A stretch of 49,640 bases of DNA, from the NCBI GenBank assembly GCA_013696965.1, contig JACCXN010000100.1:1-49640 (forward strand). Reading direction: 5' to 3'. Shown piece by piece: positions 18,488 through 28,108 of the stretch; positions within the stretch are counted from its first letter, which is position 1, and every line of letters starts with the position of its first letter. Source of the DNA: Bacteroidota bacterium (GTDB lineage: Bacteria; Bacteroidota; Bacteroidia; JACCXN01). The translations under genes were made by a program, and so were the position numbers. The notes beneath the pieces were generated by a model. That model saw nothing but the letters and a program-made list of their open reading frames with translations, was not told the origin of the DNA and ran no database searches.

Positions 18488-20866
18488 ATGAAAGTTTGTA
18501 TTGCCGAAAAACCCAGTGTAGCAAAAGAAATAGCTTCAGTACTTGGTGCGGGAGCTAGAAAAGACGGCTATTTTGAAGGCAATGGTTACCAGGTTACCTG
18601 GACTTTTGGTCATTTATGCACTTTAAAAGAACCACACGAATACAATGAAAATTGGAAGTGGTGGAATATAAATACCCTTCCCATGTTACCTCCTCGCTTT
18701 GGAATAAAGGTATTAGCCAATAAAGGAGTTGAAAAACAATTCAAAACCATTGCTACTCTGGTTTTAGGAGCAAGCGAAATCATAAATTGTGGTGATGCTG
18801 GGCAAGAGGGAGAATTAATCCAAAGATGGGTTTTAAGTCTGGCAAAAAACACAAAGCCATTAAAAAGGCTTTGGATTTCATCCCTTACAGAAGCCGCCAT
18901 TAAAGAAGGTTTTAAAAATCTAAAAGAAGGTAGCGAGTTTGATAAGCTATACGCTGCAGGTAATTCAAGGGCAGTTGGAGACTGGCTTTTAGGAATGAAT
19001 GCCACAAGGCTTTATACACTTAAATATGGACAGGGGAAGCAGGTTTTGTCCATTGGCAGGGTTCAAACTCCAACTCTTGCACTTATTGTAAACAGGCAAC
19101 TTGAAATAGAGGATTTTAAATCGCAGACTTTTTGGGAACTTAAAACTAAATACAGGGAGGTAATCTTTAATTCAGTTAAAGGAAGGTTCCTGGATCAAGA
19201 AAAAGCAGAAAAAGCACTTGAAGCCATTATTGATTTCCCATTTTCCATTACAGGTGTTGAAATTAAAAAAGCAAAAGAAGCACCTCCCAGATTATTCGAT
19301 TTAACCTCTCTTCAAGTAGATTGTAACAAGAAGTTCGGATACTCGGCTGATGATACTTTAAAAACTATTCAAACCCTTTATGAGAAAAAGTTTGTTACCT
19401 ATCCAAGGGTTGATACAACTTATCTTTCCAACGATCTGTATCCTAAAATATCTGGTATTTTAAAAAGCCTTAATGATTACCAACAATTAGCAGCGCCCTT
19501 GCTGCAAAAACAAATAAAAAAATCAAGCAAAGTATTTAACGACAATAAAGTAACAGATCACCATGCCATAATTCCCACTGATGTTACTGCTCGTGGCTTA
19601 GGTGGATATGAAGCAAATGTGTATGATATGATTGTGAGAAGGTTCATTGCCGCTTTTTATGCGGATTGCGAAGTTTCAAACACAACAGTAAAAGGCCAGG
19701 CAGCAGATACTGAATTTAAAGCTACTGGAAGGCAGATTCTATCTGAAGGCTGGAGAATAGTTTATCAAAAAGAAACATTACCCTCAAATGAGGATGAGCA
19801 GGAGGATACTCAATTGTTACCATCCTTTAACCAAGGAGAATCGGGCCCACATCTTCCATTGCTACAAGAAAAGCAAACTCAGCCACCAAAACCATTTACA
19901 GAAGCACTTTTACTTAGGGCAATGGAAATGGCAGGTAAAACAATAGACGATGAGGAGTTAAGGGAAGCAATGAAGGACAATGGAATTGGCAGGCCATCAA
20001 CAAGAGCGGCAGTTATTGAAACATTGTTTAAAAGAAATTACATAAAAAAAGAAAGGAAGGTTTTAGTAGCCACTCCAACAGGAATCGCACTTATTAAATC
20101 CATACACAATGATTTGCTAAAATCTGCAGAACTTACTGGCCAATGGGAATTTAAACTTAGGCAAATTGAAAAAGGAGAATATGAAGCTTTGGTTTTCCTT
20201 GAAGAAATGAAACAAATGGTTTCTAACTTAGTTCTTCAGGTTAAAAATGAGACAGGAAGTATTATTCCTGTTGAAAATTCAGATTCAAAAGAAAAAGATT
20301 CAAAAAAGCACAAAAAAGCTACTTCAAATTCCATAACAACACTTGAGGATTTAAAATGCCCAAAATGTAAAGTTTCCCATATTGCAAAAGGAAAAACAGC
20401 CATAGGCTGTAGAAATTACAATGAATGTGGGTTTAAAATTCCCTTTAATACAGAAGTTTTTCAATTAAATGAGGATCAAATTCACTTGCTTTTAATAAAT
20501 GGAAAGATTGAATTTATTAAGGAAAACAGTCCCGGTTTTATCGAACTCAACAAGAGTTTTGAATTAGTATTTAAACAAACTAAAGAAAAGAAAAAAGCAG
20601 CAGTTAATGCAGTAGAATTTATATGCCCAAAATGTAAAGCAAACCTGATAAAAGGTGCTAGGGCATGGGGATGCATCAAATGGAAAAGCGGATGTGATTT
20701 CAGACTGCCTTTTGAATTTATGGGAAAAAAATTATCATCTATTCAAATTGATCTTCTTTTAAGCAAAGGTGAAACCAAGCCAATAAAAAATATTTTAACC
20801 CTAGAGGGCACATCAAAAAACGGTAAATTTTACCTGGATGAGAAAAAAGAAATAGGATTTAAATAA
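18488..20866 (+). CDS. topB: DNA topoisomerase III
   Basis: A 792-residue type IA topoisomerase. The Toprim domain starts MKVCIAEKPSVAKEIA and holds INCGDAGQEGELIQRW. The nucleophilic tyrosine is Y305 in VTYPRVDTTYLS. ATDNGIGRPSTRAAVIETL-type residues near 500 complete the DNA-binding core. The C-terminus carries two similar zinc-ribbon-like repeats (CPKCK...GC...CGF.IPF near 620-660 and CPKCK...GC...CDFRLPF near 710-750). It decatenates single-strand-linked DNA during replication and recombination. It converges on the small lipoprotein gene with only 2 bases between stops. Confidence 0.95.
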   Translation: MKVCIAEKPSVAKEIASVLGAGARKDGYFEGNGYQVTWTFGHLCTLKEPHEYNENWKWWNINTLPMLPPRFGIKVLANKGVEKQFKTIATLVLGASEIINCGDAGQEGELIQRWVLSLAKNTKPLKRLWISSLTEAAIKEGFKNLKEGSEFDKLYAAGNSRAVGDWLLGMNATRLYTLKYGQGKQVLSIGRVQTPTLALIVNRQLEIEDFKSQTFWELKTKYREVIFNSVKGRFLDQEKAEKALEAIIDFPFSITGVEIKKAKEAPPRLFDLTSLQVDCNKKFGYSADDTLKTIQTLYEKKFVTYPRVDTTYLSNDLYPKISGILKSLNDYQQLAAPLLQKQIKKSSKVFNDNKVTDHHAIIPTDVTARGLGGYEANVYDMIVRRFIAAFYADCEVSNTTVKGQAADTEFKATGRQILSEGWRIVYQKETLPSNEDEQEDTQLLPSFNQGESGPHLPLLQEKQTQPPKPFTEALLLRAMEMAGKTIDDEELREAMKDNGIGRPSTRAAVIETLFKRNYIKKERKVLVATPTGIALIKSIHNDLLKSAELTGQWEFKLRQIEKGEYEALVFLEEMKQMVSNLVLQVKNETGSIIPVENSDSKEKDSKKHKKATSNSITTLEDLKCPKCKVSHIAKGKTAIGCRNYNECGFKIPFNTEVFQLNEDQIHLLLINGKIEFIKENSPGFIELNKSFELVFKQTKEKKKAAVNAVEFICPKCKANLIKGARAWGCIKWKSGCDFRLPFEFMGKKLSSIQIDLLLSKGETKPIKNILTLEGTSKNGKFYLDEKKEIGFK

Positions 20867-20868
20867 TA

Positions 20869-21036
20869 TTATCCTATTCTTGAAAATATCCAAATAATTA
20901 ACCCTACAACAACTATTACGAGAAAAATCCCAACAGCTACACCTAAATTAAAAATCCCTTCAATAAATTCACAACCGGTTAATGTCATTAACATTACTAG
21001 AAGTGCTGCTATTGATATGTTTTGCATGTATTTCAT
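20869..21036 (-). CDS. Small lipoprotein with C-terminal membrane helix
   Basis: The start is taken at the ATG at 21036 (MKYMQNIS), giving 55 residues. A hydrophobic signal ends in a lipobox LTGC, followed by EFIEGIFNLG and a second hydrophobic helix (VAVGIFLVIVVVGLIIWIF) ending SRIG. This tiny two-part protein (lipid-anchored Cys, amphipathic stretch, membrane helix) is widespread in Bacteroidota and often carries the unlikely label phosphatidate cytidylyltransferase. Its role is unknown. Confidence 0.7.
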   Translation of the reverse strand: MKYMQNISIAALLVMLMTLTGCEFIEGIFNLGVAVGIFLVIVVVGLIIWIFSRIG

Positions 21037-21219
21037 AATTCGATTTATTAAAAACAATGTTTTTAATTTTAAGTCAAAAATCCATGCCGAATTATTTAAA
21101 TTAGGCTGATTATTTGAATTCTTTACTCCTATAACCCAGTTAACCTAATAAGATGAAGTGTTGGAGTACGATTATAAAAAACAGGAATGGTTCTTAAATT
21201 GGGAAAAAAGTTCCTTTTA

Positions 21220-21729
21220 TTACCATCCCATAAATGGAGAGGTTCCTGGAGCAAAAGACCCTCCTCCAAAGGATTGGCCAAATTGTCCTAAAGGTTGTTG
21301 AGATGGATACATGCCGTTAGACATTTGAAAACCTGCTCCTATACTAACATTTTTACTGATTTTATAATCCATGGAAACCAAAAGGCTTTTATTGTTAAAT
21401 GACTGCCTGGTATTTTGCTCTCCGGTATAATTGAATTGAGTGCTACTAAATATTGCTGCAGCATTTACTTTTACCCGTGGAGAGAGACTATATGAAAGGT
21501 TGGGAGCTATGAAAGTACTTGAAAATGAATTTCTTCCGCTAAACATTCCTACACTGGTTCCAGCAATAAAACCCAATCTTGGTTGGTTCTTTACTGGCAC
21601 TTTTTCTTTAACCGTAGTTTCTGAATCACTTTCCTTGGGATTGTAATATTCATAATCTGTATCCAAAGTTTGGGCATTAAGAATAGTAGTGGCAAGGATA
21701 AAAACAATAAATGCAGTAAGTTTTTTCAT
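21220..21729 (-). CDS. Predicted outer-membrane beta-barrel protein, small
   Basis: This 169-residue protein starts with a signal peptide cleaved near residue 19 (ILNAQ). After an acidic linker, alternating strands appear: LGFIAGTSVGMFSG, NLSYSLSPRVKVNAAAIF, SLLVSMDYKISKNVSIGAGFQM. The C-terminus is Gly/Gln/Phe-rich and ends in MGW. It is probably a small beta-barrel or surface protein. I do not recognise a named family. It is a single gene with a gap on both sides. Confidence 0.65.
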   Translation of the reverse strand: MKKLTAFIVFILATTILNAQTLDTDYEYYNPKESDSETTVKEKVPVKNQPRLGFIAGTSVGMFSGRNSFSSTFIAPNLSYSLSPRVKVNAAAIFSSTQFNYTGEQNTRQSFNNKSLLVSMDYKISKNVSIGAGFQMSNGMYPSQQPLGQFGQSFGGGSFAPGTSPFMGW

Positions 21730-21851
21730 CTCCAGTTATTTAATACAAAGATAACAAATAAACCTTGTTATTTATTCCAATCCGGCATTTAATAAAAGAT
21801 TATAATGTTGTAATACCTGTATTATCAGTCAAATTGATTAAATTTGCAAGT

Positions 21852-22346
21852 ATGAAAAGTAAGATTTTTGTAAAATTGTTAATTTTATTCTTGATTGCAA
21901 ATGCAACAGATGTAATTGCACAACAGCAGCCCTATGGGAACTGGGGTTGTTATGATTCACTGCTTGTTTCACCTGGCACCTACTGTTACCCTGAATATGA
22001 TCCTGTTTGTGCTTGCAATGATACTACATACAGGAACAATTGCTTTGCCAGGATTGCAGGATTTCAGCAATATGTTAGCGGTATTTGTGAGGCAGTTGAT
22101 TTTAATATTGATGTAAATCCTGTTTATTATGCACTTGATCTGGATATTATTCTTAAACAGGAAGGCCCTGTAACAGTATATGTTTTTGACTGGTTTGGCA
22201 AGGTGTATTACCAGGACTATTTTACAAATGTAAAAAGAATGGATCTTTATATAGATGCCGGTAGTTTCAAACAGGGGATGTATCTTGTTGCCGTAAAAAA
22301 TTACGAAGAACAAGTGATTAAGAAATTCGTTAAAATTGACCGTTAA
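21852..22346 (+). CDS. Secreted Kazal-domain protein with T9SS-like C-terminal domain
   Basis: The start is ATG 21852 (MKSKIF), which gives a good signal peptide ending at IAQ near residue 24; the 29 upstream codons of the open frame lack this. The 164-residue product has a Kazal-type module with C33, C45, C53, C55, C64 and C79, the spacings C45-x7-C53-x10-C64 and the typical EYDPVCAC and TYRNNC. The last 80 residues resemble the type A sorting domain of the type IX system: short strands, DWFGKVYYQD, then GMYLVAVKNYEEQVIKKFVK. It may be a secreted or surface protease inhibitor. A TAAATTTG box ends 5 bases before the ATG. Confidence 0.75.
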   Translation: MKSKIFVKLLILFLIANATDVIAQQQPYGNWGCYDSLLVSPGTYCYPEYDPVCACNDTTYRNNCFARIAGFQQYVSGICEAVDFNIDVNPVYYALDLDIILKQEGPVTVYVFDWFGKVYYQDYFTNVKRMDLYIDAGSFKQGMYLVAVKNYEEQVIKKFVKIDR

Positions 22347-22355
22347 TAGAAATAT

Positions 22356-22404
22356 TTTTGCATTCCAAATACCTTACCTATTTAATTGACCCAGGAATGC
22401 AAAA
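22356..22404. terminator. Inverted repeat after the Kazal gene
   Basis: TTTTGCATTCC (22356-22366) and GGAATGCAAAA (22394-22404) are exact reverse complements with a 27-base loop. It lies just after the Kazal gene and beyond the minus-strand aminotransferase stop. The long loop and lack of a T run on the plus strand make terminator function uncertain. Confidence 0.45.
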
Positions 22405-22517
22405 GGATTTGTTTTTGTAAACTTGGTTTTTTTCTTTATCCGTGCCCTTTTTCTGAAGAAATTTTATTTTCATGGTTATTTAAAAACCACTTGTCTTTTG
22501 AATGATTTAGTTTGCAT

Positions 22518-23705
22518 TTAAACTGATTCTTCAATACTTTTTAAAATTACGGTACATGCTTCAATTATTTCTTTTTTAGTAATGCTAAGTGGAGGAGCAA
22601 TTCTCATGGAATTATCACAAAACAGGAACCAGTCAGTTATTATTCCTTTTTCAATGCATAAATCGATTACTTTTTTATTGAATTCAAAATCATCAAATTC
22701 AAGGGCTATCATAAGTCCTAAGGATCTGATGCTTTTTATTTTAGGATGAATTAATAACTCCCTGAACTGAATTTCTTTTTCTTTTACCTGTTGAATTAGT
22801 TCTTCTTCAATTAAAACTTCAAGACATGCTTTTGCTGCTGCGCAACTTACAGGATGGCCCCCAAAGGTGGTTATGTGACCAAGGACCGGGTTTTCAGAAA
22901 GGCTTTTCATTATTTCATTGGATGCTACAAAAGCCCCAATTGGCATTCCACCGCCCATTCCTTTGGCTATTGTTAATAAATCAGGAACAACATCAAATTG
23001 TTCAAAGGCGAATAAACTGCCGGTTCTTCCAAAACCTGTTTGAATTTCATCAAAAATCAACAATGTTCCTGTTTCATTGCATTTATTGCGTAGTTTTTTT
23101 AAAAAATCATTATTAGGAACTATAATTCCCGCTTCACCCTGTACCGGTTCAACAATAACACAAGCAGTATTGGTTGTGATAATTTCTAAATCAGCTGAAT
23201 TATTAAATTCCAGAAAACGAATTCCTGGTAAAAGAGGCCTGAAAGCATTTTTAAAAGTCTCATTTCCCATTACGCTTAAAGCACCTTGGGTACTACCATG
23301 GTAAGCATTTTTAAAAGCGATAATTTCACTTCGGCCAGTAAACCTTTTTGCAAGCTTTAATGCGCCTTCATTTGCTTCGCTTCCTGAATTTGTAAAGTAT
23401 ACTGTATTAAGTGAAAAAGGAAGCAGATTGGTAAGCATTTTAGCGTAAACAACCTGTGGAGATTGAACATACTCTCCATATACCATTAAGTATAGATATT
23501 TGTCCAATTGATCCTGTATTGCTGCCAGTACTTTTGGATGTCTGTGGCCAATGTTACTAACTGAAATTCCGGATATCAAATCCATGTATTTTTTACCCGA
23601 AAAATCTTCAAGGTAAAGACCTTGGGCTTTAACAATTTCAAGTCCAATTGGAGCCGGAGATGTTTGTGCCAAATGATTTAGAAACAATTGCCTTTGTGAA
23701 ACCAT
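22518..23705 (-). CDS. Class III PLP-dependent aminotransferase (ornithine/acetylornithine type)
   Basis: The start is ATG 23705 (MVSQRQLFL); an in-frame TTG two codons earlier is unlikely. The 395-residue enzyme has [16 protein letters not shown] (phosphate site), [17 protein letters not shown] and [15 protein letters not shown] with the Schiff-base Lys. This group transfers amino groups from omega positions (ornithine, acetylornithine, 4-aminobutyrate, lysine), and the exact substrate cannot be set from motifs. It is the only ArgD-like gene in the window, but it lies far from the arginine-like cluster at 36443. It may follow the transketolase/VWA gene series in the same direction, 127 bases downstream. 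Confidence 0.88.
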   Translation of the reverse strand: MVSQRQLFLNHLAQTSPAPIGLEIVKAQGLYLEDFSGKKYMDLISGISVSNIGHRHPKVLAAIQDQLDKYLYLMVYGEYVQSPQVVYAKMLTNLLPFSLNTVYFTNSGSEANEGALKLAKRFTGRSEIIAFKNAYHGSTQGALSVMGNETFKNAFRPLLPGIRFLEFNNSADLEIITTNTACVIVEPVQGEAGIIVPNNDFLKKLRNKCNETGTLLIFDEIQTGFGRTGSLFAFEQFDVVPDLLTIAKGMGGGMPIGAFVASNEIMKSLSENPVLGHITTFGGHPVSCAAAKACLEVLIEEELIQQVKEKEIQFRELLIHPKIKSIRSLGLMIALEFDDFEFNKKVIDLCIEKGIITDWFLFCDNSMRIAPPLSITKKEIIEACTVILKSIEESV

Positions 23706-23832
23706 TTGCAAAAGTATATTTAATAATCAAAAAGGGATATATAAAGCCTGATATTATTGCAGTTAAACCAGGTGAATAAAAGTTAAACAAAATTAAATGA
23801 ATTTTTATTCCTGTAGTTTTGTTAACAAGCAA

Positions 23833-24516
23833 TCATTCACTCAATACTATTGAAATTCCACATAGTATATTTATTCCTGTAAAATTAATATTGTAATTCT
23901 TTCTTGAATAATTAATTTCATTTTTGTCATCTATGCGGTAAGTATTTATTTGATAGGAGCTGTTGTTGTAATTTACTCCTAGAAATACTCCCGTTCCTTG
24001 AGTTATATGAATTTTAACTCCTGAGGATACCAAATAGGCAAAACCACCTCCTTTTATTAAAGTTTCGTTTCCTGTACTATTTGCAGCTCTGTATTTATAA
24101 GTACCAAAACCATAGGAAATACCAAAATATAAATCAATAAGATCGTCATTTAAAAAATGAAGGGTATTGCTAAATAAAAAAGTGTGGGAAGAAATATTTG
24201 ATTGAATTGCAGAATCAGAAGAACTATATCTACCCCATTGATATTGTCCTCCAAGCCCTACCTGATTCAGCAATCCATATTCATAATTTAAAGGGATGAT
24301 AAAAGAACCAGCATCTTTTTCAGAAACTTTGTCCCCAATTTGGGTTGTAACGTTATAAACTCCAAATCCTAGTCCCGAATTCAAATAATGGCTTCCTTTT
24401 TTGAATCCCTGCGCTTGATTTTCAGAATTAATTCCACAAATAAAAAAAGCAAGCAGGAATAATATAAATTTATTACCACAACAAATAGCTAATATATTGT
24501 TGTAACCATAGCTCAT
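23833..24516 (-). CDS. Predicted outer-membrane beta-barrel protein
   Basis: A 227-residue protein with a hydrophobic N-terminus (ILFLLAFFICG, cleavage near QAQG). It then has about ten alternating amphipathic strands, such as YLNSGLGFGVYNVTTQIG, GLGGQYQWGRYSS and INFTGINILCGISIVLSE, ending in a strand. This is typical of small porin-like barrels. There is no named family by eye. It begins 15 bases after the transketolase C-terminal gene, so it is probably on the same transcript. Confidence 0.65.
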   Translation of the reverse strand: MSYGYNNILAICCGNKFILFLLAFFICGINSENQAQGFKKGSHYLNSGLGFGVYNVTTQIGDKVSEKDAGSFIIPLNYEYGLLNQVGLGGQYQWGRYSSSDSAIQSNISSHTFLFSNTLHFLNDDLIDLYFGISYGFGTYKYRAANSTGNETLIKGGGFAYLVSSGVKIHITQGTGVFLGVNYNNSSYQINTYRIDDKNEINYSRKNYNINFTGINILCGISIVLSE

Positions 24517-24531
24517 AAGAGAAACAACAGT

Positions 24532-25488
24532 TTAGATTTTTCTTTTTATGACCTTTTCAACCGCTTCAACAATTTTTTCTGTGCTTAAGCCATATTTCTC
24601 CATTAATTCATCAGGAGTTCCGCTTTCTCCGAAACTATCATTAACAGCCACCATTTCTAGGGGAGAAGGGAAATTTCTACCTAGTAATTGAGCAATACTA
24701 TCTCCAAGTCCACCATTCATTTGATGTTCTTCAGCGGATACAACACATTTTGTTTTCCTTACCGAATTCAAAATAGCTTCATTATCCAAAGGTTTAATTG
24801 TATGGATGTTAATTACTTCTGCACTAATACCTTTTGATTCAAGTATTTCAGCTGCCTGAAGTGCTTTCCAAACCAAATGCCCTGTTGCAAAGATGCTTAC
24901 ATCAGTACCTTGATTTAATACTATTGCTTTACCAATAATAAACTCCTGATCCAAGGGCATAAAAACCGGTACTTTTGGTCTGCCGAAACGAAGATAAACA
25001 GGACCTTCATGATCAGCAATAGCAAGCGTTGCAGCTTTAGTTTGGTTATAATCACAAGGATTAATAACAGTCATGTGAGGAAGCATTTTCATAAGTCCTA
25101 AATCCTCAAGGATTTGATGAGTTGCTCCATCCTCACCTAATGTGAGTCCAGCATGAGAAGCGCATATTTTTACATTTTTACCAGAGTAAGCAATGGACTG
25201 TCGTATTTGATCGTATACCCTACCTGTAGAAAAATTTGCAAAAGTTCCGGTAAAAGGAATTTTTCCCCCAATAGTAAGTCCTGCTGCCATGCTCATCATA
25301 TTGGCCTCAGCAATTCCAACTTGAAAAAACCTATCAGGAAATTCTTTTTCAAATGCATCCATTTTAAGTGATCCGGTAAGATCTGCACAAAGCGCCACAA
25401 CATTTGGGTTTTTTCTGCCAAGTTCAAGCAATCCCGCTCCAAACCCTGAACGTGTATCCTTTTCTTCAGTATAAGTGTATTTTTTCAT
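24532..25488 (-). CDS. Transketolase, C-terminal subunit
   Basis: The 318-residue protein covers the pyrimidine-binding and C-terminal domains of transketolase. [14 protein letters not shown] opens it; CADLTGS and [16 protein letters not shown] hold the catalytic Glu that activates thiamine diphosphate, and [12 protein letters not shown] follows. In Bacteroidota transketolase is commonly encoded as two genes. Here the N-terminal half lies upstream in the same direction but is separated by a 467-codon VWA gene. Together the halves would transfer two-carbon units in the non-oxidative pentose phosphate pathway. A 1-deoxyxylulose-5-phosphate synthase role is less likely given the two-gene format. 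Confidence 0.9.
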   Translation of the reverse strand: MKKYTYTEEKDTRSGFGAGLLELGRKNPNVVALCADLTGSLKMDAFEKEFPDRFFQVGIAEANMMSMAAGLTIGGKIPFTGTFANFSTGRVYDQIRQSIAYSGKNVKICASHAGLTLGEDGATHQILEDLGLMKMLPHMTVINPCDYNQTKAATLAIADHEGPVYLRFGRPKVPVFMPLDQEFIIGKAIVLNQGTDVSIFATGHLVWKALQAAEILESKGISAEVINIHTIKPLDNEAILNSVRKTKCVVSAEEHQMNGGLGDSIAQLLGRNFPSPLEMVAVNDSFGESGTPDELMEKYGLSTEKIVEAVEKVIKRKI

Positions 25489-25566
25489 TGTAATTTTTAC
25501 TTTTATTTAAATCGTGAAACGTAATAATGTATTGGCAAATAACAGTCTAAATATTTTCAATAATGT

Positions 25567-26970
25567 TTACAATTGAACAGAAATAGAACCACCTGGTTCC
25601 ATTTTAAAAGATCGTTCAGAAGTATAAATGGATTCTTTTGCGTTTATGGAACGGTAAATAATGCGGTAACTTCCTGGTTGAAGTGTTATGTTTTCCCTTG
25701 ATTTTGTTTCATCAAGGTTGTAGATCCATTTTAACCCTGAATTATCCTCAAGGTAAATGCTTGCAAAACCAATTGAGGGCAATACAACTGAGGCAATTCC
25801 AGGCTGAGGAATTTCAATTGTTGTTGTGTGACTTTGTTTAATTTCGATGTCACTCACATAAATACGTGGAAGAGTTAAAACCTCCAAATCATATTTTCCA
25901 GTAAGATATTTCTGTAATTTGTTTGTTTCCTGTATGTTAATTGTTTCCATTTTGCCATTTAACCTTACAATTGCTTTTAAATTTTTATAATCTGTGTATC
26001 CGCTAACCTTAAGGGATAAACTTCCTTGTGGTGTACTACTTATAATGGTATTGTGTTTACCCTGAATTAATTTGATGTTTTCTTTTTCAACAGTGGGTAG
26101 GGTGTAAACAATCATTTTATAGCTGTATTCATGTTCAATAATGAGTGTATCAGGATTTCCTTTATGATTAAGCGAATGAACATAATTGTATTTTATCTTT
26201 CCTGTTGCATTGTTGTATAAGGCCATTACAACATTTGTTTCGGTAGGATTATTTCTATCATCAAGAAGATTTACTTGTGCTGTAGTTGCATTTACAGCCT
26301 CATCAATTACAGTTTTAAGCACTTTTGTAAAAGTTTCTTCATTTTCGGTGTCATAATATTTTCCCACACATTCAAATTCTTTCATAATCTCAGGACCTAG
26401 GCCCATTCCAATTATAAAAGGCTTTAAAAATACACCTTTTTGATAAAGTGCAAGTGTTACAGCACATGGATTACCTTCACATTCTTCAATTCCATCTGTA
26501 ATTAGTATAATAATATTTTTACAAGAACTGCATTGAGGGAAATCATTGGCTGATTGTCCCAGTGAATAAGCAATTGGAGTGGTTCCCTTTGGTACTATTT
26601 CCATTAATTTTGCTTTTATTTTTATATGGTTGGATGCTGCAAAGGGTACTTCCAAATGGCTGTCTTTGCAATCTTTTGTATAACTTGATTTGCCATTGGG
26701 TTGGTTACCATAAACTCTTAAGGCAATTTCAACATTGTTAACATGCTTTAAACTGTCAACCATTTGGATAAGCAATTTTTTAGCACTGTCTATTTTTTTT
26801 CCCGTTTGCCAATAAGAAAGCATACTTTGAGAAGCATCAAAAATAAACAGGATTCTTACTTTTTCAGCAGCAGGAGCAGTAATAGCAATTGCTTCAGAAC
26901 CATCAATGGCAGTACCCATCTTTAAAAAAAAGACCAAACTTAAAAAGATGTATTTCAAATTAGATAGCAA
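25567..26970 (-). CDS. Exported VWA-domain protein
   Basis: A 467-residue protein probably starting at a TTG (26970), which gives a signal-like N-terminus (LKYIFLSLVFFLK). The VWA domain spans about 38-230: MIDAS motif D45-A-S47-Q-S49, the Thr in PKGTTPIAYSL and the Asp in ILITDGIEEC. Paired cysteines (CKDC-type and CSSCK) are scattered in it. The C-terminal 230 residues form repeated beta-sandwich-like segments resembling PEGA or Ig-like modules. It is probably periplasmic or surface-located and binds a protein through the metal site. It sits between the two halves of transketolase with no evident functional link. Confidence 0.82.
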   Translation of the reverse strand: MLSNLKYIFLSLVFFLKMGTAIDGSEAIAITAPAAEKVRILFIFDASQSMLSYWQTGKKIDSAKKLLIQMVDSLKHVNNVEIALRVYGNQPNGKSSYTKDCKDSHLEVPFAASNHIKIKAKLMEIVPKGTTPIAYSLGQSANDFPQCSSCKNIIILITDGIEECEGNPCAVTLALYQKGVFLKPFIIGMGLGPEIMKEFECVGKYYDTENEETFTKVLKTVIDEAVNATTAQVNLLDDRNNPTETNVVMALYNNATGKIKYNYVHSLNHKGNPDTLIIEHEYSYKMIVYTLPTVEKENIKLIQGKHNTIISSTPQGSLSLKVSGYTDYKNLKAIVRLNGKMETINIQETNKLQKYLTGKYDLEVLTLPRIYVSDIEIKQSHTTTIEIPQPGIASVVLPSIGFASIYLEDNSGLKWIYNLDETKSRENITLQPGSYRIIYRSINAKESIYTSERSFKMEPGGSISVQL

Positions 26971-27076
26971 GTGTAATTCTTTTAATAAAAATCAAATCTC
27001 AAATTATTTACAACAAATGGCTAAAATTGGCATCAGCAAATAAGCCATCAATAAACCAAATCTGCAATTATCAATT

Positions 27077-27925
27077 TTAATAATCTCCCAAGGTTTCTTT
27101 TAATTGAGATAAGGCATTAGCAAGTTGTTCATTATTAGGTGGAATACCATGCCATTTATGACTTCCCATCATAAAATCAACTCCATAACCCATTTCGGTT
27201 TTCATTAAAATCATAACTGGTTTGCTTTTTCCTGTTTTTTCCTGAGCTAACTTTAGGGTACTGATAACAAGTTCTATATCATTTCCATTTGCATTTTCAA
27301 GCACATCCCAACCAAAGGCCTCCCACTTGGCTTTTAAGTCTCCCAGGTTTAATACGTCATTGGTATCACCATCAATTTGGCGTCCATTAACATCAATGCT
27401 AACAATTAAGTTATCAACTTTATTAGCAGAGGCATACATTGCAGCTTCCCATATTTGTCCCTCTTGCAATTCACCATCTCCTAAAAGAGCATAAACAAGC
27501 CTGTTGTCCTTGTTCAATTTTTTTGACAAAGATGCACCAATTGCAACGGATAAGCCTTGTCCAAGGGAACCAGAGGCTATTCTTATTCCTGGTAATCCTT
27601 CCTCAGTAGCAGGATGGCCTTGAAGACGAGAATTTAGCTTTCTAAAAGTGGAAAGTTCTTTTACATTAAAATAACCCGAACGGGCCAAAACGCTATACCA
27701 AACTGCGGAAATATGGCCGTTGGAGAGAAAAAACAAATCTTCTCCATGTCCATCCATAGAAAATTTTTCAGGGTTATGTTTTAAAATTTTAAAATAAAGG
27801 GCTGTAAAAAATTCAGAACAACCCAATGAACCTCCTGGATGTCCCGATTGAACTGCATGTACCATTCTTAGTACATCTCTTTTTACCTGGGATGAAATTT
27901 TTTCTAATTCTTGTGTTGAAGACAT
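27077..27925 (-). CDS. Transketolase, N-terminal subunit
   Basis: At 282 residues this is the thiamine-diphosphate-binding half. GHPGGSLGCSEF near 28-39 carries the active-site His, and GDGELQEGQIWEAAMYA followed by IVSIDVNGRQIDGD is the GDG...N metal-binding motif. HKWHGIPPN is near the end. The length matches other N-terminal transketolase subunits. It is the first gene of the downstream minus-strand series (VWA protein, C-terminal subunit, beta-barrel). A TATTTTTG box at 27965-27958 (minus strand) may be its -7 element. Confidence 0.92.
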   Translation of the reverse strand: MSSTQELEKISSQVKRDVLRMVHAVQSGHPGGSLGCSEFFTALYFKILKHNPEKFSMDGHGEDLFFLSNGHISAVWYSVLARSGYFNVKELSTFRKLNSRLQGHPATEEGLPGIRIASGSLGQGLSVAIGASLSKKLNKDNRLVYALLGDGELQEGQIWEAAMYASANKVDNLIVSIDVNGRQIDGDTNDVLNLGDLKAKWEAFGWDVLENANGNDIELVISTLKLAQEKTGKSKPVMILMKTEMGYGVDFMMGSHKWHGIPPNNEQLANALSQLKETLGDY

Positions 27926-28070
27926 AACTGATATTAATTTACTGATACTTTTGGCTGCAAAAATAGGTTATTAATATGGAAAAGGTTTTTCATTGTTAAT
28001 AACTTTGGAAGCTTAGTTAATATTATTTTTGGCTCATTGTATTTTCAGAGATAGCTAATAAATTAGTTAT

Positions 28071-28078
28071 TATATTTG
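28071..28078 (+). promoter_or_regulatory. -7 box for ychF
   Basis: TATATTTG is an exact TAnnTTTG match 30 bases before the ychF ATG. No clear TTTG is found at the expected distance upstream. Confidence 0.4.
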
Positions 28079-28108
28079 CGGCCTTTTTAACACAATAAAT
28101 AAAAACAA

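Noticed and set aside
23638-23832. 64-codon minus-strand ORF between the aminotransferase and beta-barrel genes
   Set aside because: It overlaps the start of the aminotransferase in another frame and shows no signal or motif.
25567-26970. VWA gene as part of a BatA/BatB or MoxR cluster
   Set aside because: No MoxR ATPase or second VWA gene is adjacent, and the C-terminal membrane helices of Bat proteins are absent.
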